From: CAZSAL01 sp964604825
Lineage (GTDB): Bacteria > Elusimicrobiota > Elusimicrobia > 2-01-FULL-59-12
DNA: 64,000 bases
Reading direction: 5' to 3'
Assembly: GCA_964604825.1 (NCBI GenBank)
Contig: CAZSAL010000008.1
Span: 1-64,000, forward strand
Part shown: positions 44,343-52,808 of the stretch, piece by piece
How the letters are laid out: each line of letters starts with the position of its first letter
Position numbering within the stretch: the stretch's first letter is position 1
Notes under the pieces: generated by a model
Seen by the model: only the letters and a program-made list of their open reading frames with translations
Databases searched by the model: none
What the model was told of the DNA's origin: nothing
Program-made: the position numbers and the translations under genes

Positions 44343-45686
44343 GTGCTCTCTTTAATCAAACGGTATTTTTTCCCGGCAGGCATTGTCGCTTATGCCGCAG
44401 TTCTGGTGATTTTTCATGCGGCCGGGCTTTTCCCGCGGCCGGGCGCGCATGACGTTTCGCGGTTGATCGGGAGCCCGAGCCTCGAGTTTGAGGGCAGGGT
44501 GCTGGATGTTCCCATGACGCGCTGGGGAAGAACCCGTTTCCTGATGGAAGGGCGGGGACGTCAGGGATGCGGCCGGGTAGTAGTCACGCTGTTATTTCCC
44601 TGCGCCGATCTTCTGCCCGGGGAGACCGTCTGGATCAGAGGCTGGATCCATCCCTTAAAAAAACCTCTGGCTCCCAATGACTTTGACGAAGCCGCTTATT
44701 GGGCCGGATTCCGCACGTTTTCCGCCATGCAGGTGTGGAGCGAAGAAAGCTTCCTGCGGCTGAAGCCCCCGCCGTTTTTCCTCAAGTGCGCGGGCCGTTT
44801 TCATCAACGGTTTCGCGCTTTCTGGTTCAAAGAACTTGCGCCGGAAGAAGCCGCGCTGATGAGCGCGATTACGCTGGGCAACCACGGGGTTCTGCCGCCG
44901 GAAATCAAGAAGGAATGCATCCGTGCCGGGCTTTATCACATCCTGGTGGTATCCGGGCAGAAGATCGCCCTGATCGTTTTCGCGGGTTTTGCCCTGCTGC
45001 GCGCGGCAGGCGTTCCCAGGAGATGGATGTTCTGGGCGGGAGCGCCGCTTCTTCTGTTCTATACGCAGGCGGTGGGCGCGGAACCGCCGGTTGTACGGGC
45101 AACGATGATGGCTCTGGTGTCTTTAGGCATACTGGCCATGGGCCGCGACAGCCCTTCTTATTACGGACTGTTCTGGGCGGCGTTCTGGATCCTGCTGCGG
45201 GAGCCGGAGGCGCTGTTCGGGGCCAGCTTTCAACTTTCCTTCACGGCGACGGCAGGACTTCTTTTCTTTATGCCGAAAGCGCAGCGTTTGCTAAAAAATG
45301 ACAGCCCTCTGTTGCGATGGATTAAAGAAGCGGGCTTGCTGACGGCCATAGCTTATGTCGCGGCCGGGCCGTTACTGGCCTATTATTTCCGGCAGATTTC
45401 CGTCATAGGGTTGATCGCAAACTGGACGATTTTTCCTTTATCCGGAGCGCTTATGATCATCGGGCTTTTTTGCGGCGTATGGGGGGCTTTCTTTCCTGGG
45501 AAAATCGCAGATGTCGCCTGCCGCCTGCTGGGGAAGCTGCTGCATGCGCTGCTTCAGGCAATTCACCTGCTCGGCCATTCTTCATGGGCCGCGATCGCGC
45601 TTCCTCCTCCGCCGCTTATCTGCCTGGCCGCCTACTATGCGGCGCTTATTTGTGTCGTCTGTAAAGTAAATGGTATAAGACGGTAA
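44343..45686 (+). CDS. comEC: ComEC/Rec2-type competence membrane protein without a hydrolase domain
   Basis: The 447-residue protein has the N-terminal beta domain (SRLIGSPSLEFEGRVLDVP) and the Competence core: LMSAITLGNHGVLPPEIKKECIRAGLYHILVVSGQKIALIVF. Multiple membrane helices follow, with FGASFQLSFTATAGLLFF and ISVIGLIANWTIFPLSG. Full-length ComEC proteins often end with a metallo-beta-lactamase-like domain; here the protein stops after the membrane region. ComEC forms the inner-membrane channel for incoming single-stranded DNA. GTG 44343 is the apparent start. nadK follows at once. Confidence 0.85.
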   Translation: MLSLIKRYFFPAGIVAYAAVLVIFHAAGLFPRPGAHDVSRLIGSPSLEFEGRVLDVPMTRWGRTRFLMEGRGRQGCGRVVVTLLFPCADLLPGETVWIRGWIHPLKKPLAPNDFDEAAYWAGFRTFSAMQVWSEESFLRLKPPPFFLKCAGRFHQRFRAFWFKELAPEEAALMSAITLGNHGVLPPEIKKECIRAGLYHILVVSGQKIALIVFAGFALLRAAGVPRRWMFWAGAPLLLFYTQAVGAEPPVVRATMMALVSLGILAMGRDSPSYYGLFWAAFWILLREPEALFGASFQLSFTATAGLLFFMPKAQRLLKNDSPLLRWIKEAGLLTAIAYVAAGPLLAYYFRQISVIGLIANWTIFPLSGALMIIGLFCGVWGAFFPGKIADVACRLLGKLLHALLQAIHLLGHSSWAAIALPPPPLICLAAYYAALICVVCKVNGIRR

Positions 45687-45690
45687 ATCC

Positions 45691-46530
45691 ATGGATAAAA
45701 AAGTCCCCGTTTATAGAAAGATAGCGGTCGTTTACAACCCTGATAAAGAGCGGGCCAGAAGAGAATTGCCCCGTCTGGGAAAATGGCTGCGCAAGAAGGG
45801 TGTTTCCTTTACCGTAAGCAGGCCGGACAAGATTTCGCTCAGGCAGGCGGGAATGGTGATCGCCCTGGGCGGCGACGGGACCGTGCTTCACGCTGCCAAG
45901 CAGGCGTCGGCATGGGGGATTCCTGTGTTCGGAGTCAATGTCGGCCGCCTCGGCTTTCTGACCGCCACCGAAGTGGACGAAATGTATCCCGTCCTCGCAA
46001 AACTGCTGGCGGGACACGGGCGGATTGAAATCCGCACCATGCTTTCGGTGCGCGTCCGGATAAATGGGAAATCCTGCGGCCCTTTCCTTGCTTTAAACGA
46101 CTGCGTGATCAGGTCCGGCGCTACGGGCAGGGTGTTTCAGTTGAACGTCAGTATCCGCGGGAAATCGCTGGCAACCTATCTCGGAGACGGTCTGATCATA
46201 GCCACGCCCACGGGCTCCACCGCCTACTCGCTGGCCGCCTACGGCCCCATAGTTTATCCGGAAACAGACGTGATGCTGTTATCGCCGATCTCCCCGCATA
46301 CCCTTGCCCTGAGGCCGCTTGTGCTGCCCGCTTTCGAAATCGTTTCCGTGGAAGTGGCGCAGCGGAATCCGTCCGCGGCGTTGTGCCTTGACGGCATAGT
46401 CATGCATCCCCTGCGGGGCGGCGACAGAATCGAGGTTCGCCGGGCAACGGAACAGGTTCAGCTGTTTCTCCATCCGGACCGCAATTTCTACGAAGTCCTG
46501 CAGAACAAGCTGAAGTGGGGTGGCAATTAA
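45691..46530 (+). CDS. nadK: NAD kinase
   Basis: The enzyme phosphorylates NAD to NADP. The 279-residue protein has VIALGGDGTVLHAA (GGDGT at 60-64), FLALNDCVI and GDGLIIATPTGSTAYSLAAYGPIVYP, with the C-terminal PISPHTLALRPLVLP, all diagnostic. It starts 4 bases after comEC and overlaps nothing of recN, whose ATG lies 48 bases on. Length is normal. Confidence 0.96.
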   Translation: MDKKVPVYRKIAVVYNPDKERARRELPRLGKWLRKKGVSFTVSRPDKISLRQAGMVIALGGDGTVLHAAKQASAWGIPVFGVNVGRLGFLTATEVDEMYPVLAKLLAGHGRIEIRTMLSVRVRINGKSCGPFLALNDCVIRSGATGRVFQLNVSIRGKSLATYLGDGLIIATPTGSTAYSLAAYGPIVYPETDVMLLSPISPHTLALRPLVLPAFEIVSVEVAQRNPSAALCLDGIVMHPLRGGDRIEVRRATEQVQLFLHPDRNFYEVLQNKLKWGGN

Positions 46531-46545
46531 TCTCCGCACGATGGT

Positions 46546-46571
46546 CCCTCCCTTTTCCAAAGGGGGAAGTT
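46546..46571. repeat. Degenerate family B palindrome upstream of recN
   Basis: CCCTCCCTTTTCCAAAGGGG followed by GAAGTT is an imperfect palindrome of the family B type lying between nadK and recN. Its G-rich arm (GGGGGAAG) sits 7-14 bases before ATG 46578 and so also serves as a plausible ribosome site. Confidence 0.55.
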
Positions 46572-46577
46572 AATACC

Positions 46578-48320
46578 ATGTTAAAAGAGCTTGGCATCCG
46601 CAACTTTGTCCTGATCGAAGACCTCCGCCTGGAGTTCGCCGAAGGATTGAACGTTTTGACCGGCGAAACCGGCGCGGGCAAGTCGATTGTTCTGGATGCG
46701 GTCGGCCTCCTGGCCGGAGACCGGTTCAAAACAGAGCTGATACGGCAGGCGGCCTATAAATGCGAAATCTACGGGCTTTTTGACGCGCCAAAAACCAGAG
46801 AGTTCATACGCTGGCTGGAAGATCACGGCTTCGAAAAGTGCGGCGAACTGCTGATCCGCCGCGAAGGGTCCGCCGACGGTCGCAGCCGCGCCTTCCTTAA
46901 CGACAGGATAGTCACAACCGGAACTCTCCAGGAACTCGCCGCTTTCCTTTTTGAAATTCACGGCCAGCGTGAGCATCAGCAGATCCTGCAGCCATCCGTT
47001 CAGCTTGCCAGCCTGGACCGTTTCGCGGGGCTGGAACAGAAAACCGCGGAGGTCGCGCCGCTTTACCATGAATGGCGCAGGCTTCTGGAAGCTTTGACGA
47101 CCGGCCGTTTATCCGAGCAGGAACGGATTCAGCGGATAGACCTGTGTCAATATCAGCTGTCGGAAATAGAGAAGGCAAAGCTGAAGATTGGAGAGGAAGA
47201 GGAACTGGCAGCCCGCCTGCCTGAGCTGAAAAATGCGGAGAAGCTGAGGGCGCTGGCGGCGTCTGCCGCGGGGCTTTTGTCCGGCGATGATGCTTCAGCC
47301 GCGCACAGCCTGGCGCAGGCGGAAAAAAATTTCAACGCGCTGGCCGGCCTGACCCCCGCCATGGAACCTCTTGCGCGGGAACTCAGCGACCTCAGGGCGC
47401 GCTTTGACGATATCAACCGCCAGTTCGAAGAGATGAGCGGACGGTGGGAAGCCGATCCGCAGGAGCTGGAAAATCTTCTGAACAGGCAGGATCTTATCAG
47501 CCGCCTGCAGAAAAAATACGGCGCTGCCGTCTCCGATATCCTTGCACACGCCGGAAAGCTGCGGGAGGAGCTGGATCAGCTGGAAAATACGGACCTTTAT
47601 CGTAGGGATCTGGAAGGAAAGACAAGCTCGGCGCGCCAGGCGCTTGCGCGCGCGGCGGAAGCTCTGTCCGCCAGGCGGAAAAATTCCGCCCGGCAGCTTT
47701 CCCAGGCCATGAAAAGCCAGCTGGCGGATCTTGGGCTGCAGCAGGCTGTTTTCCACTGCGCGATCGAAACTCTAAAGGAATCCTCCCCTTTGGAGGGGGA
47801 GGACAAAAGTGGGGGGGGACCCCCATCCCAACCTTCCCCCTCAAGGGGGGAAGGGGAATACAGGTTTTCGACTACCGGCATTGACCGCGTTTCTTTTGAA
47901 TGGTCGCCCAACCCCGGCGAAGGCGTCAGACCGCTTAAAGACACAGCCTCCGGAGGAGAGATGTCGCGGGTCATGCTTGCGCTCAAAACCGTTCTCGCGC
48001 AGGCCGATGCCGTACCTATCCTTGTTTTTGACGAGGTTGACGCGGGAATCGGAGGAATGACCGCCCAGGCTGTCGGCAAGAAGCTGCGCGCGCTCAGCCG
48101 GCATCATCAACTGCTCTGCGTCAGCCATCTGCCGCAGATCGCTTCCGCGGCGCATGCGCATTTTCAAGTTTCCAAGAAAACGGAAGGCGGCCGAACGACG
48201 GTGCAGGCGGTACGTCTCGGACCCACTGAACGACTGAACGAAATTGCGCGTCTTCTGGGCAGCGCCGTTACTCCGACGAGCGTCAAGCATGCGCGCGAGC
48301 TCCTGGAACAGCACCAATGA
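46578..48320 (+). CDS. recN: DNA repair ATPase RecN with an in-frame repeat insert
   Basis: RecN is an SMC-like protein that acts on double-strand breaks. From ATG 46578 the product has 580 residues with Walker A GETGAGKS (about 29-36), HGQREHQ, coiled-coil halves, signature DTASGGEMSRVMLALK, Walker B PILVFDEVDAGIGG and the ending LLCVSHLPQIAS. An extra stretch at about 402-430 (PLEGEDKSGGG; PPSQPSPSRGEGEY), from palindromic copy B7, lies at the end of the second coil before the head domain. It overlaps arnT by 4 bases. Confidence 0.95.
   Translation: MLKELGIRNFVLIEDLRLEFAEGLNVLTGETGAGKSIVLDAVGLLAGDRFKTELIRQAAYKCEIYGLFDAPKTREFIRWLEDHGFEKCGELLIRREGSADGRSRAFLNDRIVTTGTLQELAAFLFEIHGQREHQQILQPSVQLASLDRFAGLEQKTAEVAPLYHEWRRLLEALTTGRLSEQERIQRIDLCQYQLSEIEKAKLKIGEEEELAARLPELKNAEKLRALAASAAGLLSGDDASAAHSLAQAEKNFNALAGLTPAMEPLARELSDLRARFDDINRQFEEMSGRWEADPQELENLLNRQDLISRLQKKYGAAVSDILAHAGKLREELDQLENTDLYRRDLEGKTSSARQALARAAEALSARRKNSARQLSQAMKSQLADLGLQQAVFHCAIETLKESSPLEGEDKSGGGPPSQPSPSRGEGEYRFSTTGIDRVSFEWSPNPGEGVRPLKDTASGGEMSRVMLALKTVLAQADAVPILVFDEVDAGIGGMTAQAVGKKLRALSRHHQLLCVSHLPQIASAAHAHFQVSKKTEGGRTTVQAVRLGPTERLNEIARLLGSAVTPTSVKHARELLEQHQ
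47781..47859. repeat. In-frame C/G-rich palindromic element, copy B7 (in recN)
   Basis: A unit TCCTCCCCTTTGGAGGGGGA at the left, a G-run facing a C-run (GGGGGGGGACCCCCATCC) and a unit CTTCCCCCTCAAGGGGGGAA at the right make a composite inverted structure like copy B1 in hemH. It is open in the recN frame. Confidence 0.9.
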
Positions 48321-50044
48321 ACATCCTGAACCGGGGCATCGGAGAACCGGAGCGTCGGAGAAGTTCCCCCGTTTCCCCGTTTCTCCGTGTCCCCGTTTCG
48401 TTGTGGCTGCTGACGGGCAGCGCCCTTCTCTTTTTTCTGCCGCTGCATCTGCGCGCCCTGTGGGATACCGACGAAGGCCGCTATGCGGAAATTGCCAGGG
48501 AAATGCTTCTGCTGCGAGACTGGATAACGCCGCATTTGAACTTTGTTGTTTATTTAGAAAAACCTCCCCTGATGTACTGGCTGACTGCCGCATCTTTCAA
48601 ATGGTTCGGCATAAGCGTTTTTGCGGCGCGGTTCTGGTGCGCGGTTTTTGGAGTGGGAACAGTCTGGCTGACGTTTCTGGCGGGAAGGCGCTGGCGGGAT
48701 AAGCGAACCGGTCTGCTGGCGGGAGCGGTGCTGGCCACATCCGTAGAATTTTTTGCGCTGACGCAGTTTTTAGTCCTGGATATGGCTCTCACCTTCTGTA
48801 CTACGCTTGCCCTTTACGCGATTGTCCGGTTTCTCCCCTCCAGGGTTGCGCGGGAGCGCCGGAATTCGGTGCTGCTTTTTGCCGCTGCCACTGCCGCGGG
48901 AACGTTGATTAAAGGTCCTGTAGCCCTGTTCATCCCCTTGATGGTGCTGGTTGTGTGGATGGTCTGGCGTAGACAGGGACTGATTTTGAACGAGCTGGCC
49001 TGGCGCGGGCCGGTAATTCTGTGGCTGGCGATTGTGTTGCCGTGGTTTATCGCTGTTTCGTGCAAAAATCCATATTTTCCGCGATTCTTTTTCATTCACG
49101 AACATGTGCAGCGTTATTTCACCGCAGTTCATCACCGCATGGAGCCTGTGTGGTTTTTTATTCCTGTGGTCATTGTGGGGTTTGTTCCATGGATATTTTT
49201 TCTGCCCAGGGCGTTTCTCTCGGTTTTTAATAAAGGATCGTTCAGAAGCGATGTCATCGGATCTTTTCTGGCAGTATGGTTTCTATCCATTTTTCTGTTT
49301 TTTTCTCTGTCTCATTCCAAGCTCGCTGGATACGTGCTTCCTGTTTTCCCGGCCATAGCTTTGCTGGCTGCTGACAGCATAAGCCGGGCATGGGACCAGG
49401 AAGGGGTTCCCTCCTGGATGGGGGTGGGTCTTCTGTGCCTGATATTGTTTTTTGCAGTGCTGCTCTTTGTTTTGAAATGGCAGATTTTCTTCCGGGACGT
49501 TCCGGAATGGTCTGCGATCACACGCAACTCTGCGCCGATGACTATTACTCTCGGCATCATTGTGCTTATATTGGCAGGCGTCTGGGGAATGCGGCGGGTG
49601 CCGGTATGCATTGCGGGCATCCTGCTGGCGCAGGTCCTGTTTTTATGGCAACTGGCATCGCTTGCTGCGGTTATTGACCCGTACCTTTCCACAAAAGCGA
49701 TCGCCTGCCGGTGGAAAGAACTTCACCGCGCTTCCGAGCCGCTAGTCGTTTACGGCGCTTCCTATGAAAATTATTTTCAGACCCTGCCTTTTTACGCGCA
49801 AAACCGCGTGGCGGTATGGGGACCTCCGGGAGAACTTGAGACGGGATTTCAGCACGCCGCTGATGCCGCGGAATGGTATGTCCCTGAAGGGCAGATACGG
49901 TCCTCCCTGGGCAATCTTCCCGCAGGCGCGTGGCTGGCCACCGATGAAGAACACGCATCCCAGTTGGCTGGCGACCAGAGCAGCGGCCATTTACGGATCA
50001 TGGAGAAAAGCGGTAGATTGATGCTGCTGCAGAAGGTTTCATGA
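48317..50044 (+). CDS. arnT: ArnT-like lipid A/glycolipid glycosyltransferase (PMT family)
   Basis: This polytopic inner-membrane protein of 575 residues has the first periplasmic loop with DTDEGRYAEIAREML and EKPPLMYWLTA, the ArnT/PMT hallmarks, and about a dozen membrane helices. The last ~120 residues form a soluble tail (VVYGASYENYFQTLPFYAQNRV). ArnT moves L-Ara4N from undecaprenyl phosphate to lipid A, and the arnC-arnD genes 0.8-5.6 kb downstream support this. The first ~25 residues come from a CCCCGTTT-like tandem repeat and may be an extension. It overlaps recN by 4 bases. Confidence 0.82.
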   Translation: MNILNRGIGEPERRRSSPVSPFLRVPVSLWLLTGSALLFFLPLHLRALWDTDEGRYAEIAREMLLLRDWITPHLNFVVYLEKPPLMYWLTAASFKWFGISVFAARFWCAVFGVGTVWLTFLAGRRWRDKRTGLLAGAVLATSVEFFALTQFLVLDMALTFCTTLALYAIVRFLPSRVARERRNSVLLFAAATAAGTLIKGPVALFIPLMVLVVWMVWRRQGLILNELAWRGPVILWLAIVLPWFIAVSCKNPYFPRFFFIHEHVQRYFTAVHHRMEPVWFFIPVVIVGFVPWIFFLPRAFLSVFNKGSFRSDVIGSFLAVWFLSIFLFFSLSHSKLAGYVLPVFPAIALLAADSISRAWDQEGVPSWMGVGLLCLILFFAVLLFVLKWQIFFRDVPEWSAITRNSAPMTITLGIIVLILAGVWGMRRVPVCIAGILLAQVLFLWQLASLAAVIDPYLSTKAIACRWKELHRASEPLVVYGASYENYFQTLPFYAQNRVAVWGPPGELETGFQHAADAAEWYVPEGQIRSSLGNLPAGAWLATDEEHASQLAGDQSSGHLRIMEKSGRLMLLQKVS

Positions 50045-50766
50045 TGAAGCGATTTTTTCTCTTTGCACTTTTCCCTGTCTTGCTGGTGTTTGCCGGGTGC
50101 GTTGATCTTGCGGTTCAAAATCAGACGGTTATGGTCCCGGTCGATCCGGCCTACAGCATGTCTCTGGATCTCCTTTTCAATCCGGAAGTAAGTAACCCTA
50201 TATTTAATGACCTGGCCATCCCGCAGGTCGCGGAAAACGTTTTGCTGCCGGAAGCCCCACGCGTGGAAAACCCGGAGCCAGGCAGACTGCTGGACGTTCT
50301 CATGAATCCTGCGGTAAAGGACCCTTTAGCCGCCATGCAGCGGGTGAGCGTTCCAATGGTTCTGCCCGTAGAAATTTCCCGGGTTGATCAATGGAAGGGC
50401 AGTCAATGCGGCATGATAAAACCGGTCCACGTTGTCTTCAGCCAGGCTGGATCATGGAAAATTTTCTGGGAACGGGTGATGACTCCGTATTCCATGCGCT
50501 TTCGCCGCATCCCGGCCGTTGATTTCAACAGATATTACGTTGTCGGTGTCTTTATGGGAACGAAGCTGACGCCCGGATATGAAATAGAAATACTTTCTAC
50601 GGAAATTAAGAAAAGCCCGGGTCTCAGGCCCGTCATGACTGTTTTATACCGGGATATCCGGCACCCGCAGGCCATTTTCCAGCCAGGTTTTGTCGTCCAT
50701 CCCTTCCATCTGATGCGCGTCCCAGCCTTCAAAGGGAAGATCACCTTTGTGGAAAGCCGGAAGTAG
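50041..50766 (+). CDS. Lipoprotein with a PrcB-like C-terminal domain
   Basis: The 241-residue product has a signal with lipobox LLVFAGC, so it is probably lipid-anchored. The middle is proline-rich with two related segments (LFNPEVSNPIFNDLAIPQVAENVLLPEAP; LMNPAVKDPLAAMQR). The C-terminal half resembles the PrcB-type domain (VVFSQAGSWKIFWERV; VDFNRYYVVGVFMGTKLTPGYEIEIL; HPFHLMRVPAFKG). Its function is unknown; it is coupled to arnT by overlap, so a role in the envelope is likely. Confidence 0.65.
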   Translation: MMKRFFLFALFPVLLVFAGCVDLAVQNQTVMVPVDPAYSMSLDLLFNPEVSNPIFNDLAIPQVAENVLLPEAPRVENPEPGRLLDVLMNPAVKDPLAAMQRVSVPMVLPVEISRVDQWKGSQCGMIKPVHVVFSQAGSWKIFWERVMTPYSMRFRRIPAVDFNRYYVVGVFMGTKLTPGYEIEILSTEIKKSPGLRPVMTVLYRDIRHPQAIFQPGFVVHPFHLMRVPAFKGKITFVESRK

Positions 50767-50845
50767 AGAGTAAACGCGCCGTAATGCCGATTTTTTCGTA
50801 TAATTCTATTTCATCGGGGCGTCAGAGTCCCGGTGTTTTTTATTT

Positions 50846-51841
50846 ATGGCCCTCTCCATCTCAACCAGTTCCCCTATATCGGAGGCGCGGACAATCCCCG
50901 CGCCTTATTTGTCTGTCGTTATCCCTGTTTTTAATGAGCAAAGCAATATCCGGCGTCTTCACGAATCCCTGACAAGGGTTTTAGGAAGCATCGGCAGGCC
51001 ATATGAAATCATTCTTGTAGACGACGGCAGCACGGACGCTTCGCTCGGTCTTCTTCGCGATCTGGCGAAAACCGATTCCCATGTTGTCATTGTGGAGTTC
51101 AGCCGCAATTTCGGGCAGCATGCCGCCGTTTTTGCGGGGTTCGATCAGGCGCAGGGGAAAATCGTCGTAACGCTGGACGCCGACCTGCAGAACCCTCCCG
51201 AAGCCATACCGTCGCTCGTGGCTAAAATCGAGGAGGGCTACGATGTTGTGGGCGGCTGGAGGGAAAACCGCCAGGACCCGGCATACCGCAAAGCGGCTTC
51301 ATGGGCGGTAAACCGCCTGACGTCATTAAGCACGGGCGTCCGCATGAAAGATTACGGCTGCATGCTGCGGGCCTACCGCCGGGAAATTGTGGAACAGATC
51401 TGCAAGTGCTCGGAAATATCAAGCTTTATCCCCGCCCTTGCCAATACTTTTGCCCGCAGGATAGCGGAAATCGAAGTCCCGCACAGAAATCGCGCGGACG
51501 GGCAGAAGTCAAAATATTCCCTGGTGCGGCTGGTGCGTCTTAACTTCGACCTGCTTACCGGGTTTTCGTTGCTGCCGATACAGGTGATCAGCGCTTTCGG
51601 GCTCCTGCTTTCGGTGACGGGAGTTGGCTTCAGCCTGTTTCTGTTTGTCCGCCGGCTTATTGTCGGTCCGGAAGCGGAGGGGTTGTTTACCCTGTTCGCC
51701 ATCCTTTTTGCTTTCATCGGGATTCAGATTATGGCTCTGGGAATTATCGGCGAATACGTGGGAAGGATTTATAACGAGGTGCGCAAACGCCCCCGTTTCA
51801 TAGTTAAGGCCGTTTACAGGAATTCAGAGGTGAAGGCATGA
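50846..51841 (+). CDS. arnC: ArnC-like family 2 glycosyltransferase
   Basis: ArnC transfers 4-formamido-L-arabinose from UDP to undecaprenyl phosphate. The 331 residues contain the GT2 motifs LSVVIPVFNEQSNIRRL, EIILVDDGSTD and VTLDADLQNPPEAI, the acceptor region MKDYGCMLRAYRREIVEQI, and two C-terminal membrane helices. This is the ArnC/DPM1-like pattern. ATG 50846 has only a weak ribosome site. It overlaps the formyltransferase gene by 4 bases. Confidence 0.88.
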   Translation: MALSISTSSPISEARTIPAPYLSVVIPVFNEQSNIRRLHESLTRVLGSIGRPYEIILVDDGSTDASLGLLRDLAKTDSHVVIVEFSRNFGQHAAVFAGFDQAQGKIVVTLDADLQNPPEAIPSLVAKIEEGYDVVGGWRENRQDPAYRKAASWAVNRLTSLSTGVRMKDYGCMLRAYRREIVEQICKCSEISSFIPALANTFARRIAEIEVPHRNRADGQKSKYSLVRLVRLNFDLLTGFSLLPIQVISAFGLLLSVTGVGFSLFLFVRRLIVGPEAEGLFTLFAILFAFIGIQIMALGIIGEYVGRIYNEVRKRPRFIVKAVYRNSEVKA

Positions 51842-52797
51842 GAGCGGTGATATTTGCCTACAGTGAGATCGGCGTGACCGCCATTGAAACCTTGCTGGAT
51901 CTTGGAGTTCAAGTGGCCGGGATCGTGACTCATGAGGATAATCCTGCCGAAATCCGATGGTTCCGCTCCGTGGGAGAACTGGCGCGCAAGCACGGCATTC
52001 CCGCCATCACGCCGGAATCACCGGACTCTCCGGAAATGCCGGCCTGGGTTAAGGGGAAAAAACCTGAGATTATTTTTTCTTTTTATTACCGGAGCATGAT
52101 CCCCATGGAAATTTTGAAGCTGGCACCGAGAGGGGCCTATAATCTTCACGGGTCGCTCCTGCCGAAATTCCGCGGGCGCGCCTGCGTCAATTGGGCGGTC
52201 ATTGAAGGCGCAGCGGAGACCGGCGTCACCCTGCATGAGATGACGGACAAGCCCGACGCCGGAGACATCCTTGGCCAGGAAGCGGTTGCGATCGGGGAAA
52301 ATGATACGGCCCGGGACGTTTTTGACAAGCTTGTTCCAGCCGCCAGGAAGCTTTTACAGCGTGTTGTCCCGCTTATCATTGAGGGCCGGGAAACAAAGAC
52401 CCCGCAGGATGAGAAAGAGGCCACATATTTCGGGAAGCGCGCTCCGGAAGACGGTTTGATTGACTGGAACTGGCCGGCCCGGCGCATTCATAATCTCATT
52501 CGCGGCGTTGCGAGGCCTTATCCCGGCGCCTTTACATTTTTGGGTGGGCGAAAGCTTTTCGTTCATAAGGGGTATGTGCTTGACCCGCAGGAAGTCGCAG
52601 GCCGTCTCGCTCACGCCAATGAAAAGCCTGCGGGCCAGTTGCTTGATCCGTGGGCGAAGGGCGTTCCGGTAGTTACGGGCGACGGTTTTTATCTGATGCA
52701 GGAAGTGCAGTTCGAGGGCGGAACGGCGCTTGCCGCCCGGGACGCGCTCGCGACACAGCGATCCGTTTTTGATTCTATCGTATCGATAACCAGGTAA
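51838..52797 (+). CDS. arnA: ArnA-type UDP-Ara4N formyltransferase (single-domain)
   Basis: This 319-residue protein matches the N-terminal formyltransferase half of ArnA. Catalytic positions agree exactly in number with the E. coli enzyme: N102 and H104 in YNLHGSLLPKFRG, and D140 in DKPDAGDIL. The C-terminal decarboxylase half is not fused here but is encoded next door. It formylates UDP-L-Ara4N before ArnC. It overlaps arnC by 4 bases. Confidence 0.9.
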   Translation: MRAVIFAYSEIGVTAIETLLDLGVQVAGIVTHEDNPAEIRWFRSVGELARKHGIPAITPESPDSPEMPAWVKGKKPEIIFSFYYRSMIPMEILKLAPRGAYNLHGSLLPKFRGRACVNWAVIEGAAETGVTLHEMTDKPDAGDILGQEAVAIGENDTARDVFDKLVPAARKLLQRVVPLIIEGRETKTPQDEKEATYFGKRAPEDGLIDWNWPARRIHNLIRGVARPYPGAFTFLGGRKLFVHKGYVLDPQEVAGRLAHANEKPAGQLLDPWAKGVPVVTGDGFYLMQEVQFEGGTALAARDALATQRSVFDSIVSITR

Positions 52798-52808
52798 GGG
52801 GGGAGTTT

